Notes: generated by a model not told the origin, from the sequence alone. A DNA stretch of 19,354 nt from JAFAGX01 sp035623255 (GCA_035623255.1 DASPTU010000016.1:1-19354), one strand, 5' to 3'; shown: positions 1-8,985, numbered from the stretch's first letter. Program-made: numbers and translations.

Positions 1-9
1 CCTCTCCAC

Positions 10-28
10 AAAGTCGCGTGAGAAAGCT
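10..28. repeat. IS110 element inverted repeat, left
   Basis: aaagtcgcgtgagaaagct, matching the reverse complement of 1747-1765 at 18 of 19 bases; the single mismatch is at position 24. It lies 8 nt beyond the transposase stop codon. Confidence 0.88.
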
Positions 29-36
29 GTCCTTGT

Positions 37-1503
37 CTAGGATGCTGCAGCTTCAATAATTTGAAATCCTAGGCTGGCAGCTTTCCGCTTGAGATTGTGG
101 ATTTCCCGTTGGTGATGTGCCGCGTCGTAGACCTCGGCTCCTTGATCGACGAACTGCATGCCGAAGCGCAGCATGCGATAGATCAGCCGAGCCAGCTTGG
201 CTGCCATCGCCTTAACCGCCACGGGAGCGTCCAACCTCCGTTTCAGGCGGCGGAATTGTGCCCCCAAATAGCTATCGCTTTGCCGCAAGCTAATGGCGGC
301 CATGCGCAAAACTACGTTCAGCCGGTTATTCGTGGGTAGTCGCCCTTTGCCAATTACCCGATCGCCACTGACTCGGTTGTCCGGAGAAAGTCGTAACCAG
401 GAAACAAAATGGTCTTCGCTGGGCCATTTGCTCATGTCCCATCCCGCTTCGCTGATCACCGTCATCGCGGTCAGAACATCGATCCCATCGATCTGAGTCA
501 GGTCGGTCCCGGTGGTCCGAAATAATTGCTGGCGCAGGTCGAACTGCGGATGATTCTTATTGTTCCTGTGCTGGCGTCGTTTGCGTTTCTCTTCCCGCAG
601 GTTGCCCCCCGCGCTTCGGTCCTTCCTTTGTGTGAGATAGTGCTGAAGCTGGGCATCGCATTCCGCCATCTGCTTCTGACAGAACTCGTAGCCTTCTTGT
701 TCCTGCTGGAGCAGAAACAACAGATCTTGTTGCCAGTTGCCTTCCAGGCTGCGTGCGATCTCCTCCTCACTCGCCTTTACGTTGTAATTGCACAGCGCCG
801 CCAGCTCATAGGGATCTCGCTGTCCTTGCAGGATGGCGTGAATAATGGCCTGTCCGCTCTTCCCGGTTATATCGCTTCATACGTTGGCCAGCTGGATGTT
901 CATCTGTGTCAGTGCCTTCTGCATCCGCTGGATATGTCGGCTCGCACTCCGCAGCAGGTCCTGACGCTGCCGCCAATAGGTCCGCATGGTACGAATCTCT
1001 TGGGACGGCCGAAACGAATTCCGCAAGAGTCCGTAGGTGTGCAGCTTCATCAGCCATTGGCTTTCCTGTACGTCTGTCTTACGCCCCGGCAGATTCTTCG
1101 TCTCCCGTGCATTCACCAGGTACACTTCCAAGCCCGCGGCTTCCAGAATTTCGTAGACCGCAATCCAGTACACTCCCGTGGATTGCAGGGCCACGGTGCG
1201 AATCCCACATTGTGTCAGCCAAGCGGCCATTGCTTTTAGCTCGGCGGTGGTGCAGCCGAAGCGCCGCACAGGTTGCTCGTCTCGGGTGAAAGGCACCGCC
1301 ACGTAGTGGGATTCGTTGCCGATATCAATGCCGGCCGCATCGGGATGCACTATCTCCAGATTGAGGTCTTCCGCCTGGATTCTCCGCGCCATCTCCCGTC
1401 GCTGCTTGCGGTTCATCTGGTTCCAACCCGCTGACTCGGGGCCACGCGCTGAGTGTGCGGGTTTTCTCTGCTTCTGCTTCGCCTGGTCTTTCCTGAACTT
1501 CAT
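37..1503 (-). pseudogene. IS110-family transposase, one in-frame TGA
   Basis: DEDD/serine recombinase that moves the element. The frame is continuous for 488 sense codons except for TGA at 877-879 (codon 209). On both sides the translation matches the family without any shift: QLANV precedes the stop and SDITGKSGQA follows it. N-terminal RuvC-like domain: D60 in GIDIG, Q107 in ALQSTG, D144 and E147 in GRKTDVQE. C-terminal Transposase_20 domain from about residue 320, with a candidate nucleophile Ser near 379 (NRVSGDR). The start was chosen at ATG 1503, about 56 residues upstream of the first domain; an upstream TTG at 1605 lies in the non-coding end and looks unconvincing. Unless the TGA is read through or is a sequencing error, the gene gives only the N-terminal half and is inactive. 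The Q and E at two of the four classical acidic positions may be normal for this subfamily. Confidence 0.9.
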
Positions 1504-1746
1504 GCTATCCTTGTCCTCATTGATGAATTCAATCGGACTCGACCCGGCTAGCGAAACTTCACACTCTCTCCATCGGGGTCGGGCCATTTCCTTTTGCAAG
1601 GACAATACCCGCCACCATCCACGTAATCGCCAACACCGGAGCCATGCTTGTCGTCGGGCAGGAACGCTCCAAGGGAAGATACGGCCTTAGCTGTCGAGCC
1701 AGATTGTAGTGCGATTCTAAAATGCCGCCGAGCACCAGGGCCACTG
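1504..1746 (-). ncRNA. IS110 non-coding end, candidate bridge RNA region
   Basis: About 240 nt between the transposase start and the right inverted repeat with no convincing gene; the short frames here have no recognisable protein. In IS110-group elements this 5' non-coding end encodes the structured bridge RNA that pairs with donor and target DNA to guide recombination. Placement is inferred from architecture, since the opposite end has only 8 nt free. I did not derive a secondary structure or guide loops. Confidence 0.4.
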
Positions 1747-1765
1747 AGCTCTCTCACGCGACTTT
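1747..1765. repeat. IS110 element inverted repeat, right
   Basis: agctctctcacgcgacttt, the partner of 10-28 with 18 of 19 bases matched. It marks the non-coding (upstream) end of the transposase gene. Confidence 0.88.
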
Positions 1766-1778
1766 ATGGTTCGCGTAA

Positions 1779-1796
1779 CCGCTCCCAACGGAGCGG
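1779..1796. repeat. GC-rich hairpin beside the IS110 end
   Basis: Perfect 7-bp stem ccgctcc/ggagcgg around a caac loop, 13 bp outside the IS110 right repeat. There is no T tract, so it is not a classical terminator. IS110-type elements often insert in or beside short palindromic repeats, so this may be part of the target. That link is inference. Confidence 0.4.
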
Positions 1797-1958
1797 CTAG
1801 AGCTTGTCGGCTAGTGTTTATCACGAATCTGCAGTCGCAATCCGACGCTCGGGGTGAGGCGCAAAACCTTCCCTTACGTGCTCAGGGGATGGTTGCCGTC
1901 AACACGCGACGCGCTCTGCAGTGAGGTTTTGCACATGTGCCGTGCGCCATTAAGAGTC

Positions 1959-2720
1959 TCATGCCGCGAGCCGGGTTGCAAAGAAGGCATGTCGACGGGG
2001 AGGGAGCTGTTGAGAGCCGTAAGCCTGGGACGTTTCGATGGCGAATCCGCAAGCAGCAAGATCATGGCGGAGTATGGAGATGTCAAACAGACGGACTCGG
2101 TGAACTTCATGGCTCCGTCTGTAAGTGTCACCGACCCGCCGAAAGACTTGTATGTCCCTGATCAAACTCCTCTCGTTCTGGTCCTCTGTTGTCTCGACCA
2201 ATACCGCCCAATCGTCGCCCGAAAGCCAAGTCCGGTTGGCGAGAGAAGGTTGTCCCAGTCCAATCACGTCGAAGATAAATATGCCACCAGGAGGCAGGGC
2301 GTCGGCGACGTGTTGAAAGAAACCGTTGATCAGACGGTCGGCGCCGACGACTTCGGAGTGGTAGGTTAAAGGTTCACCGACGGCGACGACCGCGTCATAG
2401 TCCTGTATCGGGGCGTCGTAGGCAGAGGCGTGGATGAAGTGCGCCGTCGGGACATTTGCACGCGCAATGCGCAGCAGTTCGGCGGAAGTGTCCACACCCG
2501 TTACGTCAAATCCGGCGTCTACGAGTGCTCTGGTTAGTGGTCCCGCACCACAGCCCACATCCATTATTTTGTGGATGGTTACACTGGAACTCTGCAGGCG
2601 GCGCACAATCTCGGCTGCTGCTCCGCGGGCGACGGTTTCAAATGCCGTCGCGTGTACATACGCCAGATCGGATTGGTACAGGGATTGCACGCCGTTGATT
2701 CTGAGCTTCTGGGCCACCAT
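1959..2720 (-). CDS. Class I SAM-dependent methyltransferase
   Basis: Predicted cytoplasmic methyltransferase of 253 residues with a Rossmann fold. Motif I, IMDVGCGAG, is at 52-60; the acidic residue that binds the ribose of SAM is D77 in VTGVD; the motif around DYDAVVAVGEPLTYH (107-121) fits the next strand and post-motif region. PPGGIFIFDV near 140-150 is the usual strand 5 segment. The acceptor substrate cannot be told: this Methyltransf_25/11-like fold serves small molecules as well as macromolecules. The ATG at 2720 is followed directly by a family-like N-terminus, but the upstream GAAG is only a weak ribosome site. It appears monocistronic, with 221 nt to the next gene upstream and the IS110 element downstream. 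The frame is intact, unlike several neighbours. Confidence 0.85.
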   Translation of the reverse strand: MVAQKLRINGVQSLYQSDLAYVHATAFETVARGAAAEIVRRLQSSSVTIHKIMDVGCGAGPLTRALVDAGFDVTGVDTSAELLRIARANVPTAHFIHASAYDAPIQDYDAVVAVGEPLTYHSEVVGADRLINGFFQHVADALPPGGIFIFDVIGLGQPSLANRTWLSGDDWAVLVETTEDQNERSLIRDIQVFRRVGDTYRRSHEVHRVRLFDISILRHDLAACGFAIETSQAYGSQQLPPRRHAFFATRLAA

Positions 2721-2745
2721 TGTGCAACTTCGTGAATTACGGGCA

Positions 2746-2774
2746 ACCCTTTCGTTAGGCCTTTAGGAAAGGGT
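2746..2774. repeat. Inverted repeat upstream of the methyltransferase
   Basis: 8-bp arms accctttc (2746-2753) and gaaagggt (2767-2774) separated by 13 nt. It lies between the hydrolase pseudogene end and the methyltransferase start, 26 nt upstream of the latter, so it could be an operator or a weak transcript end. No T tract follows. Confidence 0.3.
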
Positions 2775-2941
2775 CGCCGACGATCCGGTCACTGCCGATC
2801 TGGCCGCTAGACACTACGCCGTTAGGGGCGACTAATCTGGGCTGCTTTGCAGTGGCGCCAAGACTTAATCTCCGGATAGCTCGTCATCCGGTCCAAGCAC
2901 GCGCCCGCGATCACTGCGCGAGTCAGCGGTAATCGGCACGA

Positions 2942-3889
2942 CTAGCTGCCACGAAAGAAGGCGTCAATCTGCTCTCGCAGAGGAGCGGGGCATTCGAGGT
3001 AGGGGAAATGGCCACAGTCTGTGAGCGTCACCAGGCGGGCACTGGGTATGGCTTGCGCCATGTGCTCGGCAGCAAAGGGAAAGAAGTCGTGGTCGCCGGT
3101 GATGACCAGCGCCGAGATGTTCAGGCCCCTGAGCTTGGGATGCAGGTCGAAGCCGTTGGGCGAGGCCCACGTCTCACTCACCAGCCGGTCTTCGATGGCT
3201 CTCGACTTGAGAATTCCCTCTTTCCCTGTTCGATGAAGCGCGCCTGCATTCTTACCATGAGCTTTTCGTAGTCCTCTGATCGCGCCAGCGCGGGTTCGAA
3301 GTGAACGCGATAGTAAGCCACGATGGCGTCGGGAGCGCCCTCTTTGTAAGCCGCAGTGTCTGCAATGGCCTTTCGCAGCTCCATTAGGACGGGCCATTTC
3401 TCCACCCGTTCCTTGCGGAAGCGGTTGATGTCGGCGGCGGAGGCGGGCGCGGGATCCATCAGCACAAGGCGCGAGACACGCTCTGGGTGGCGAAGCGCGT
3501 ATTCAAGCGCCAGCACCGTGCCCCAGGGATGCCCAAGCAGCACCACCTTTTCGAGGTGAAAATGCTCTCGGACCTCATCGAGATCGGCCATTTCAGACCA
3601 GCGTAACGTCTTCGGCGTCCCGTAATCGGCCGAGCGGCCGCGACCGCGCTGGTCGTAATAAATGAGATGGAATTTGTCGGAGAGGCGATCCAGCTCAGGC
3701 AGAAGATAGGAGATGTCGAAGTCTGGGCCGCCATGCAGGACGATCATGGGCGTGCCCCGCCCAACTTCGCGGCAATACAGCCCGCACCTTGAACCGGGAT
3801 GCGGCTCGCGCGCGCTCTCCGGCGTGCTTGCTTTGAGCTTCACCACCTGCGCATACGACGACGACGGCAAGAAACAGCATGGCTTTCAT
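2942..3889 (-). pseudogene. Secreted alpha/beta hydrolase, frameshifted, nucleophile lost
   Basis: An alpha/beta-hydrolase (proline iminopeptidase/prolyl aminopeptidase-like) gene in pieces. The core frame (to 3178) carries LHGGPDFD (oxyanion region), YYDQRGRGRS and the nucleophile elbow LLGHPWGTVLALEY. The last is GHSWGG in the family, so the catalytic Ser is Pro (CCC for TCC at about 3530). After FIEQGK, near 3216-3228, one base is missing. The true C-terminus continues in another frame with the triad Asp (ITGDHDFF) and His (DCGHFPY). A third frame from ATG 3889 (MKAMLFLAVVVVCA) looks like the original signal peptide, implying a second indel near 3845-3870. The expected role would have been peptidase or esterase activity outside the cytoplasm. 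Two or three independent lesions make a sequencing error an unlikely sole explanation. Confidence 0.85.
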
Positions 3890-4005
3890 GAAGAAAAGCT
3901 ACATCAGGGTCATAGTAGGTGCAATGGATAGAGCAGACCCGAGCTATAGGGGTGTCGAGTGGTTGGCCATCCAAGCTGACGGCACCCGGTTACCCGCCTT
4001 GTGCA

Positions 4006-5295
4006 TCAGAGAGTCCCGCCTAGGCGGGAGATGATCTCAAGAAAAGCCCGGGTAACATGGTAGGGCGCCTTCCACGGGTCGACTTTTGTGTCGTCGATGC
4101 GGCCGTCGTGATAGAGTGCAGTATATACTTCACCGTATTGGTGATCGCTAAAGCGGTCCATAAAGAAGCGGGCCTGTTGATCAAAAGCCTGCCAATACTT
4201 CAGATCGCCTGTGAGCTGGTAGGAATTCAGCAATGCGACCAGGGCCTCGCACTGTTGCCACCATTCCATGTCCTTGTTCGTGGCTGACTCGGTGGCAGGA
4301 CCGAAGCGGTAGACGCCTCCGTGCTCCTTGTCGAACCCGTAGCGGAGAGCATGCTCAACGAGCGCCAGGCTAGCGCGGCGAATCTTGGGGTCCTGTTGAC
4401 GCCCCACACGTTGCGCTGCCTCCACGATCAGCCAACTGGCTTCCAAGTCGAGCCCGTACTCAGACTGCTTGGAGTCGCCGTCGCGATCGGCCACACTCCA
4501 GTCGTCGTGGAAGTAGTAGCGGCCGTAGCCGATATCGGTGTCGATGATCTTGTTCACAAAGATGTCCAGTAGCTCTTGCAGGCGCGCCCGAACTTGAGCG
4601 TCGCCGGTTACGCCGTAAAGTGTGGCCAGTGACTCCACGAGACCCAAGTGCCAGTCGTAAGATTTCCGTCCAAAAGATCCGGCGGCATTCGGGCCCTCCT
4701 TATAATCTTTGATGAATTGCCAATCCGCGGTGAAGGCGATCCGATAACCCCCATATTGGTTGTCATGGGCATGCTCGTCGATCACATGGAACAGGTCCAG
4801 CGCTTCGCGGGCAACCTGATCGTCGTGGAAGGCGAGGGCGTATTCGGCCAGCCCCTCCATGGTGTAGGACATGGGGTTCAACTGTTTTGTCGAATCGACG
4901 ATCTTGCCTTCGCGACTGACCATGAAGTAGTAGCCTCCGTGATCTTTGTCCCACATCTTGTCACGCAGGAATTTCAGACACTCCGCCGCCATCGTTTGAT
5001 ACGCGGGGTCGGGATACCGGCGATAGGCTTCCGAGAACGACCAGAGCGCCCGCGAAATGAGCACAACCGATTTATTGCCTGAGCCGATCGGCTCACCACG
5101 CCGATTAAGCCGCCCCAGCAGGCCGCCGTATTCCTTGTCCTGAGCATGATCAATCCAGAATTGAAGGACACTGTGTTGCAGGGAGTCACGGAAGACCACG
5201 GGCCACTCACGGGCGGCCTCGCCGTTCATTTGGGCGAGTAGACTCGTCCCAACCATGCACTGGAGAAGCAGTACAAGACACAGGATTCTCTTCAT
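4006..5295 (-). CDS. Exported AGE-family sugar 2-epimerase-like protein
   Basis: 429 residues. A signal peptide (KR then a hydrophobic stretch, end near residue 21, LLAQ) precedes a full N-acylglucosamine/cellobiose 2-epimerase (alpha/alpha)6 barrel. Family landmarks: R82 in SRALWSFSEA, H216 in DWHLGLVE, EASWLIVEAA (285-294), MEWWQQCEALVALLNSYQ (343-360) and the C-terminal WKAPYHVTRAFLE with H413. Most family members have a catalytic His in a GHDIE-like motif; here it reads GLDLE, Leu282 (CTC), one base from a His codon. Activity is therefore doubtful, or this is a divergent or binding variant. Start: ATG 5295 with GGAG 8 nt upstream. It lies 117 nt downstream of the TonB receptor gene on the same strand, suggesting co-transcription and processing of the imported glycan in the periplasm. 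Most characterised epimerases are cytoplasmic, so export is notable. Confidence 0.85.
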   Translation of the reverse strand: MKRILCLVLLLQCMVGTSLLAQMNGEAAREWPVVFRDSLQHSVLQFWIDHAQDKEYGGLLGRLNRRGEPIGSGNKSVVLISRALWSFSEAYRRYPDPAYQTMAAECLKFLRDKMWDKDHGGYYFMVSREGKIVDSTKQLNPMSYTMEGLAEYALAFHDDQVAREALDLFHVIDEHAHDNQYGGYRIAFTADWQFIKDYKEGPNAAGSFGRKSYDWHLGLVESLATLYGVTGDAQVRARLQELLDIFVNKIIDTDIGYGRYYFHDDWSVADRDGDSKQSEYGLDLEASWLIVEAAQRVGRQQDPKIRRASLALVEHALRYGFDKEHGGVYRFGPATESATNKDMEWWQQCEALVALLNSYQLTGDLKYWQAFDQQARFFMDRFSDHQYGEVYTALYHDGRIDDTKVDPWKAPYHVTRAFLEIISRLGGTL

Positions 5296-5375
5296 ATATC
5301 TGCTCCGTTTTTGGGCGGTACGTTCCAGGTGAGCACACGACAGGCACGCGGACCTGAGGGGAGCGGAACACTGGC

Positions 5376-5400
5376 CCGGAAAGCTCTGGTCCGCTTTCGG
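5376..5400 (-). other. Hairpin just after the TonB receptor gene
   Basis: ccggaaagc (5376-5384) pairs with gctttcgg (5393-5400) with one bulge and an 8-nt loop, 12 nt past the receptor stop codon. No T run follows on the minus strand, so it is more likely a partial terminator or an mRNA-stabilising hairpin that would reduce expression of the downstream epimerase relative to the receptor. Function is inferred. Confidence 0.35.
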
Positions 5401-5412
5401 CTTCCGACAGAC

Positions 5413-8400
5413 TCAAAAAGAGAGCTTCAGTGCTACCTGTCCAATCCGGCCGGGGAGAGAGCCTGTAACCTGACCGAAATTGCCCAGAATATCGCCGGTA
5501 ACATCGTTGCCATTCGCGCCGCCCATGAATTGCGCGTGATTGAAAATGTTGAAGAATTCCGCCCGGAATTGCAGGCTTGTTCTCTCGGTTAGCAGGGTGT
5601 TCTTTTGCAGAGAGAAATCCCAGTTGTTTATGCCCGGACCATGAAAGAAGCGGCGCCTGGAATTGCCGGGAACCCCCAAGGTCTCCGCTGAGAATGGAGA
5701 TGGATCGAACCAATAGCCGGTTTTGCGAATGTCACGAAAATGGATCGGCTGGCCATTGTAGTTGGGTACATCCGCACCGGTGCAGCCGCAAAGAGAAGCA
5801 TCATCACTCTCCGTGAGCGTCACGGGGAAGCCGGTGGTGAACCGTGTAATGCCACTGACCGTCCAACCAGACAGCAACTTGCCTTGGAAACCACTGACCG
5901 CCTTGGTCAAAGGCAAGTCATAGCTGTAGCTAAGAACGAAGTTATTGGTCATATCGAACGTGGAAAGCCCCCGACTAATGTTGGGGTTATAGGGATCAAT
6001 CTGGTCGTAGAAGCCGGACGAGTTGTCGATGGACTTCGAGTAGGTATAGGCGCCCAGGAAGCGCCACCTGCCGACCTCCTTTTGAATGCTGGCCTGCAGT
6101 GCATTGTAGTGCGAATTGGCTTCTGTCTCCTCCCAAGTGTTGCTGGAGAAATCCATCAGAGGGGGGTTGTGGGACAATCCGCGGCCCGAGGTGATGGCAT
6201 AAGGCCGCGTGCCATAAAAGACTTTACCGGTCGGCGTGGTGTAAATAGTGTCCTCTCCATATTGACCACAGCCCTGACCCGCCGGCATGAGCGTTGCGAT
6301 CAACAAGCAGGTGGCGGCGTTCCCGGGATTTAACTCGACGGTGGAAAGCAGATGACGGCCTAGTGATCCGACATAGCTCACCGTGGCTACCGCTGAGCGG
6401 CCAACTTCACGCTGGATGGTGAGATTATACTGTTCGGAATAAGGAAGCTTGTTCGTAGTCTTGTAGGTAGGCGCCGTAGTAATGGGAAGATATTGATCCC
6501 AGATCCCGGTGGCTCCTGGCGGCGGAATGGTGAAGGGAAACCGCTGTCCAGGGTTCGCCGCCGTGCGCGACGAATAGGGTTGTTCCAGGTATACCGGCAC
6601 GGGACTGATGTAGAACAACCCGAAAGGCGGATCGCCCACTTCATTGAACAGGGTCAAGTCCTCGATGGCCGTGTAGTAGATCCCTGCACCAGCGCGGATG
6701 CTGGTTTTGCCAGGCCCACCAAAAATTTTGCCCAGAATTCCGTCCGTCATGCCTGGGGAATAGGCGATTCCGAACCGAGGTGCAAAGCGGTCCCATTGCG
6801 TAGGAGCCAGCGTGCGTGGAATGCCAGGATCTCCGGGAAACGCAAATCCCTTGGGAGCATCCGGATAGATCTTGGACTGCAGTCCAGGCACAAAGGTTTG
6901 AATTCTGTTCTTAGTGTCATACCAGGGCATGCTCGTGTCCCAGCGCAATCCGTAGTTGAGGGTCAGATCGGGCCGAGCCTTCCAGGTGTCCTGCCCATAA
7001 AGAGCGTAGTACTTGGTGCGCGAGTCTAAGAACTGAAGACTAGTCTGGTTAAAGAAATCCGGGGCACCCAGTAGGTAATCAGCGAAATCGTTACCGGTTT
7101 CGCCACCCGAGAACGTGAACCAGCCGTTCGGTGTGTACGTGTTGCGCTCGTTGACCTGGATGTAGCGGAAGTCGCCGCCAAACTTAAGAGTATGTGTGCC
7201 CTTCACTTTAGTGAAATTGTCGGTGATCTGATAGGTGTTGTTGTACTGACCAGTGACACCGTCAGGCAGTCCGAACTGTGCGCCTGTGTTGTTCAGACCG
7301 ATGGACGGTACACCTACATACTTTGGATTGGAGGGGATGATGCCCAGACCACCTTCCACAAACCCAAAGTTAGTGATATTGCCGAGTCCCTCCACAGGTG
7401 TGTTCTTTAGGAAGGCGAAGCGTGTATAGCCCACATGGAACTCATTGACCGTCCCAGAATTGAAAATTGTCGTGTAATTCACCCCGACCTGCTGCGCGCG
7501 CGATGGCGTGACCACCGCAAAGCCTGGCAGGTTCGAGAGCGGATTGTAGGGAGCCAGGTAAGTGGCGTCATCAAAGTGGTAATAGATGGAGAGAGTGCCC
7601 TTGGAGCCAATGTTCAGGTCAACCTTAACTCCGAACTTGTCGTCGCGCACATTAGACTTGTAGGCTGAACTGGAAAAGAAGGGCTGACCACCGGTGGCTC
7701 CGGTCGGTGTGGGGATAAACTGCAGAGTCTTCACAGCGGCTGTGGACCAGGCCGATTTAGGAATGACGGGGCCATTTACTCCTGGAAATACACACACTCC
7801 TGCCTGCGCCTGGGCCAAAGTAGTGCAGCCCGGAACCCAATAGTTCTCCCCACCTTTGACCGTGTAACCGAGACGCTGGCTCAATACGGCGGGAAACTGT
7901 GTTGGACCAGTCCCGCCGCGAACTGTTGTCGGGTTTCCATTCGAGTCCGTGAAAGTGCCGAACCCAGTCGTTGCAAGGTCCGAAAAATCGCCACTTCGCT
8001 CAAGCTCCGATGGGACGGGAACCAGGCCCGAGGAGACTCCTTGCACCTGACGCGTTCCCTGGTAGTCGCCGAAATAGAACAGCTTATTCTTTAAGATCGC
8101 CCCCCCGATGGTGCCACCGAACTGGTTACGCTGGAGCTGGCCGCGTGTAGGATCAAAGTAACTGCGCGCGTCCATATCATTATTGCGCAGGAATTCATAC
8201 GCCGAGCCGTGCACGTCGTTGGTCCCGCTCTTGGTGACAACATTGACGATTGCCCCGGCAAACCGCCCGTATTCGGCGTTGAATGAACTCGTGAGGACGC
8301 GGAATTCCTGGATCGAATCGAGAGTTGGAACGACCGATGCGCCGTTATTGACGCTTTCTTCTACGTCGCCGCCATTCACCAGGAAAGAATTGGCCGATTC

Positions 8401-8985
8401 CCGCTCTCCATTGACCGACATTTGGCCAGAATTGCCGTTCCCCGAAACCGGCCGGTCATTGACAGCATCGTCGGAGGCTGTCGGCACCACCCCCGCCTGC
8501 AGCCCCATCAAATCAATATAGCTGCGGCCATTCAGCGGCAGCGTGGTCATCTTCTTGTCGCCGATAACGTCGCCAAGTTGGGTATTGGTGGTGTCGACTT
8601 GGGCGGAATTGGCATTGACTTCAATCTTCTCGTTGACGGCTCCTACCTTGAGGTTGAAGTCGGCACGATACTTCTGATTCACATCGAGCGTGATGCCATT
8701 TTGAGCAGTCGTCTGGAATCCTGGGGCCTCAACTTGGACCGAATAAGTGCCGACGGGGACACTAACGAACTGATAGGTGCCGCTGGAGGTCGTCTTCAAC
8801 GCGCGAACCAACCCGGTATCGGAATTACGCAGGGTCACGGTTGCGCTGGTAACGGCCGCACCGCTGGAATCCGAGACCGTTCCCAGGATGGTACCGGTGA
8901 CTTCGGCGTAGAGGATTTGTGCGGCATAGAAGAGAACGGCGGCAAAGGCACAACCCACAAACTGCCACGGTGACCGGCGCTTCAT
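5413..8985 (-). CDS. TonB-dependent receptor, Oar-like, carboxypeptidase-regulatory domain
   Basis: Outer-membrane active transporter of 1190 residues. Signal peptide 1-26 (MKRRSPW, hydrophobic core, ILYA cleavage); CarboxypepD_reg-like beta-sandwich about 27-115 (GTILGTVSDSSGAAV to YSVQVEAPGF); plug domain about 120-260 with LPLNGRSY, SVNGERESANSFLVNGGD and IQEFRVLTSSFNAEYGRFAG; then a long barrel (from HGSAYEFLRNN and FGGTIGG) ending in the terminal Phe (VALKLSF) needed for outer-membrane insertion. This large receptor type is greatly expanded in Acidobacteriota and usually linked to glycan or peptide uptake; the substrate is not readable. Start: ATG 8985 with AGAGGTG upstream. An in-frame upstream ATG at 9084 would put the -10 box inside the gene and the signal peptide 33 residues in, so it is rejected. 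Expressed from the promoter at 9037-9066 and probably co-transcribed with the epimerase gene. Confidence 0.93.
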   Translation of the reverse strand: MKRRSPWQFVGCAFAAVLFYAAQILYAEVTGTILGTVSDSSGAAVTSATVTLRNSDTGLVRALKTTSSGTYQFVSVPVGTYSVQVEAPGFQTTAQNGITLDVNQKYRADFNLKVGAVNEKIEVNANSAQVDTTNTQLGDVIGDKKMTTLPLNGRSYIDLMGLQAGVVPTASDDAVNDRPVSGNGNSGQMSVNGERESANSFLVNGGDVEESVNNGASVVPTLDSIQEFRVLTSSFNAEYGRFAGAIVNVVTKSGTNDVHGSAYEFLRNNDMDARSYFDPTRGQLQRNQFGGTIGGAILKNKLFYFGDYQGTRQVQGVSSGLVPVPSELERSGDFSDLATTGFGTFTDSNGNPTTVRGGTGPTQFPAVLSQRLGYTVKGGENYWVPGCTTLAQAQAGVCVFPGVNGPVIPKSAWSTAAVKTLQFIPTPTGATGGQPFFSSSAYKSNVRDDKFGVKVDLNIGSKGTLSIYYHFDDATYLAPYNPLSNLPGFAVVTPSRAQQVGVNYTTIFNSGTVNEFHVGYTRFAFLKNTPVEGLGNITNFGFVEGGLGIIPSNPKYVGVPSIGLNNTGAQFGLPDGVTGQYNNTYQITDNFTKVKGTHTLKFGGDFRYIQVNERNTYTPNGWFTFSGGETGNDFADYLLGAPDFFNQTSLQFLDSRTKYYALYGQDTWKARPDLTLNYGLRWDTSMPWYDTKNRIQTFVPGLQSKIYPDAPKGFAFPGDPGIPRTLAPTQWDRFAPRFGIAYSPGMTDGILGKIFGGPGKTSIRAGAGIYYTAIEDLTLFNEVGDPPFGLFYISPVPVYLEQPYSSRTAANPGQRFPFTIPPPGATGIWDQYLPITTAPTYKTTNKLPYSEQYNLTIQREVGRSAVATVSYVGSLGRHLLSTVELNPGNAATCLLIATLMPAGQGCGQYGEDTIYTTPTGKVFYGTRPYAITSGRGLSHNPPLMDFSSNTWEETEANSHYNALQASIQKEVGRWRFLGAYTYSKSIDNSSGFYDQIDPYNPNISRGLSTFDMTNNFVLSYSYDLPLTKAVSGFQGKLLSGWTVSGITRFTTGFPVTLTESDDASLCGCTGADVPNYNGQPIHFRDIRKTGYWFDPSPFSAETLGVPGNSRRRFFHGPGINNWDFSLQKNTLLTERTSLQFRAEFFNIFNHAQFMGGANGNDVTGDILGNFGQVTGSLPGRIGQVALKLSF

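Larger units (their letters stand above)
10..1765 (-). mobile_element. IS110-family insertion sequence, transposase interrupted
   Basis: The element is delimited by an inverted repeat: aaagtcgcgtgagaaagct at 10-28 pairs with agctctctcacgcgacttt at 1747-1765 (18 of 19 positions, the first 14 perfect). Between them lies one minus-strand IS110-type transposase reading frame. The transposase stop lies only 8 nt from the left repeat, while about 240 nt of non-coding DNA separate its start from the right repeat. That asymmetry is typical of IS110-type elements, which carry their guide-RNA region at one end. True element ends may lie a few bases outside the repeats, because IS110/IS1111 repeats are often subterminal. 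Only 9 nt of left flank are in the window, so the target site cannot be reconstructed. Confidence 0.9.

Noticed and set aside
1559..1744. 61-codon minus-strand frame in the IS110 non-coding end
   Set aside because: No recognisable protein; the region is the expected place for a structured RNA.
5740..6333. 197-codon plus-strand frame inside the TonB receptor gene
   Set aside because: Antisense shadow; the minus-strand translation is a clear receptor throughout.
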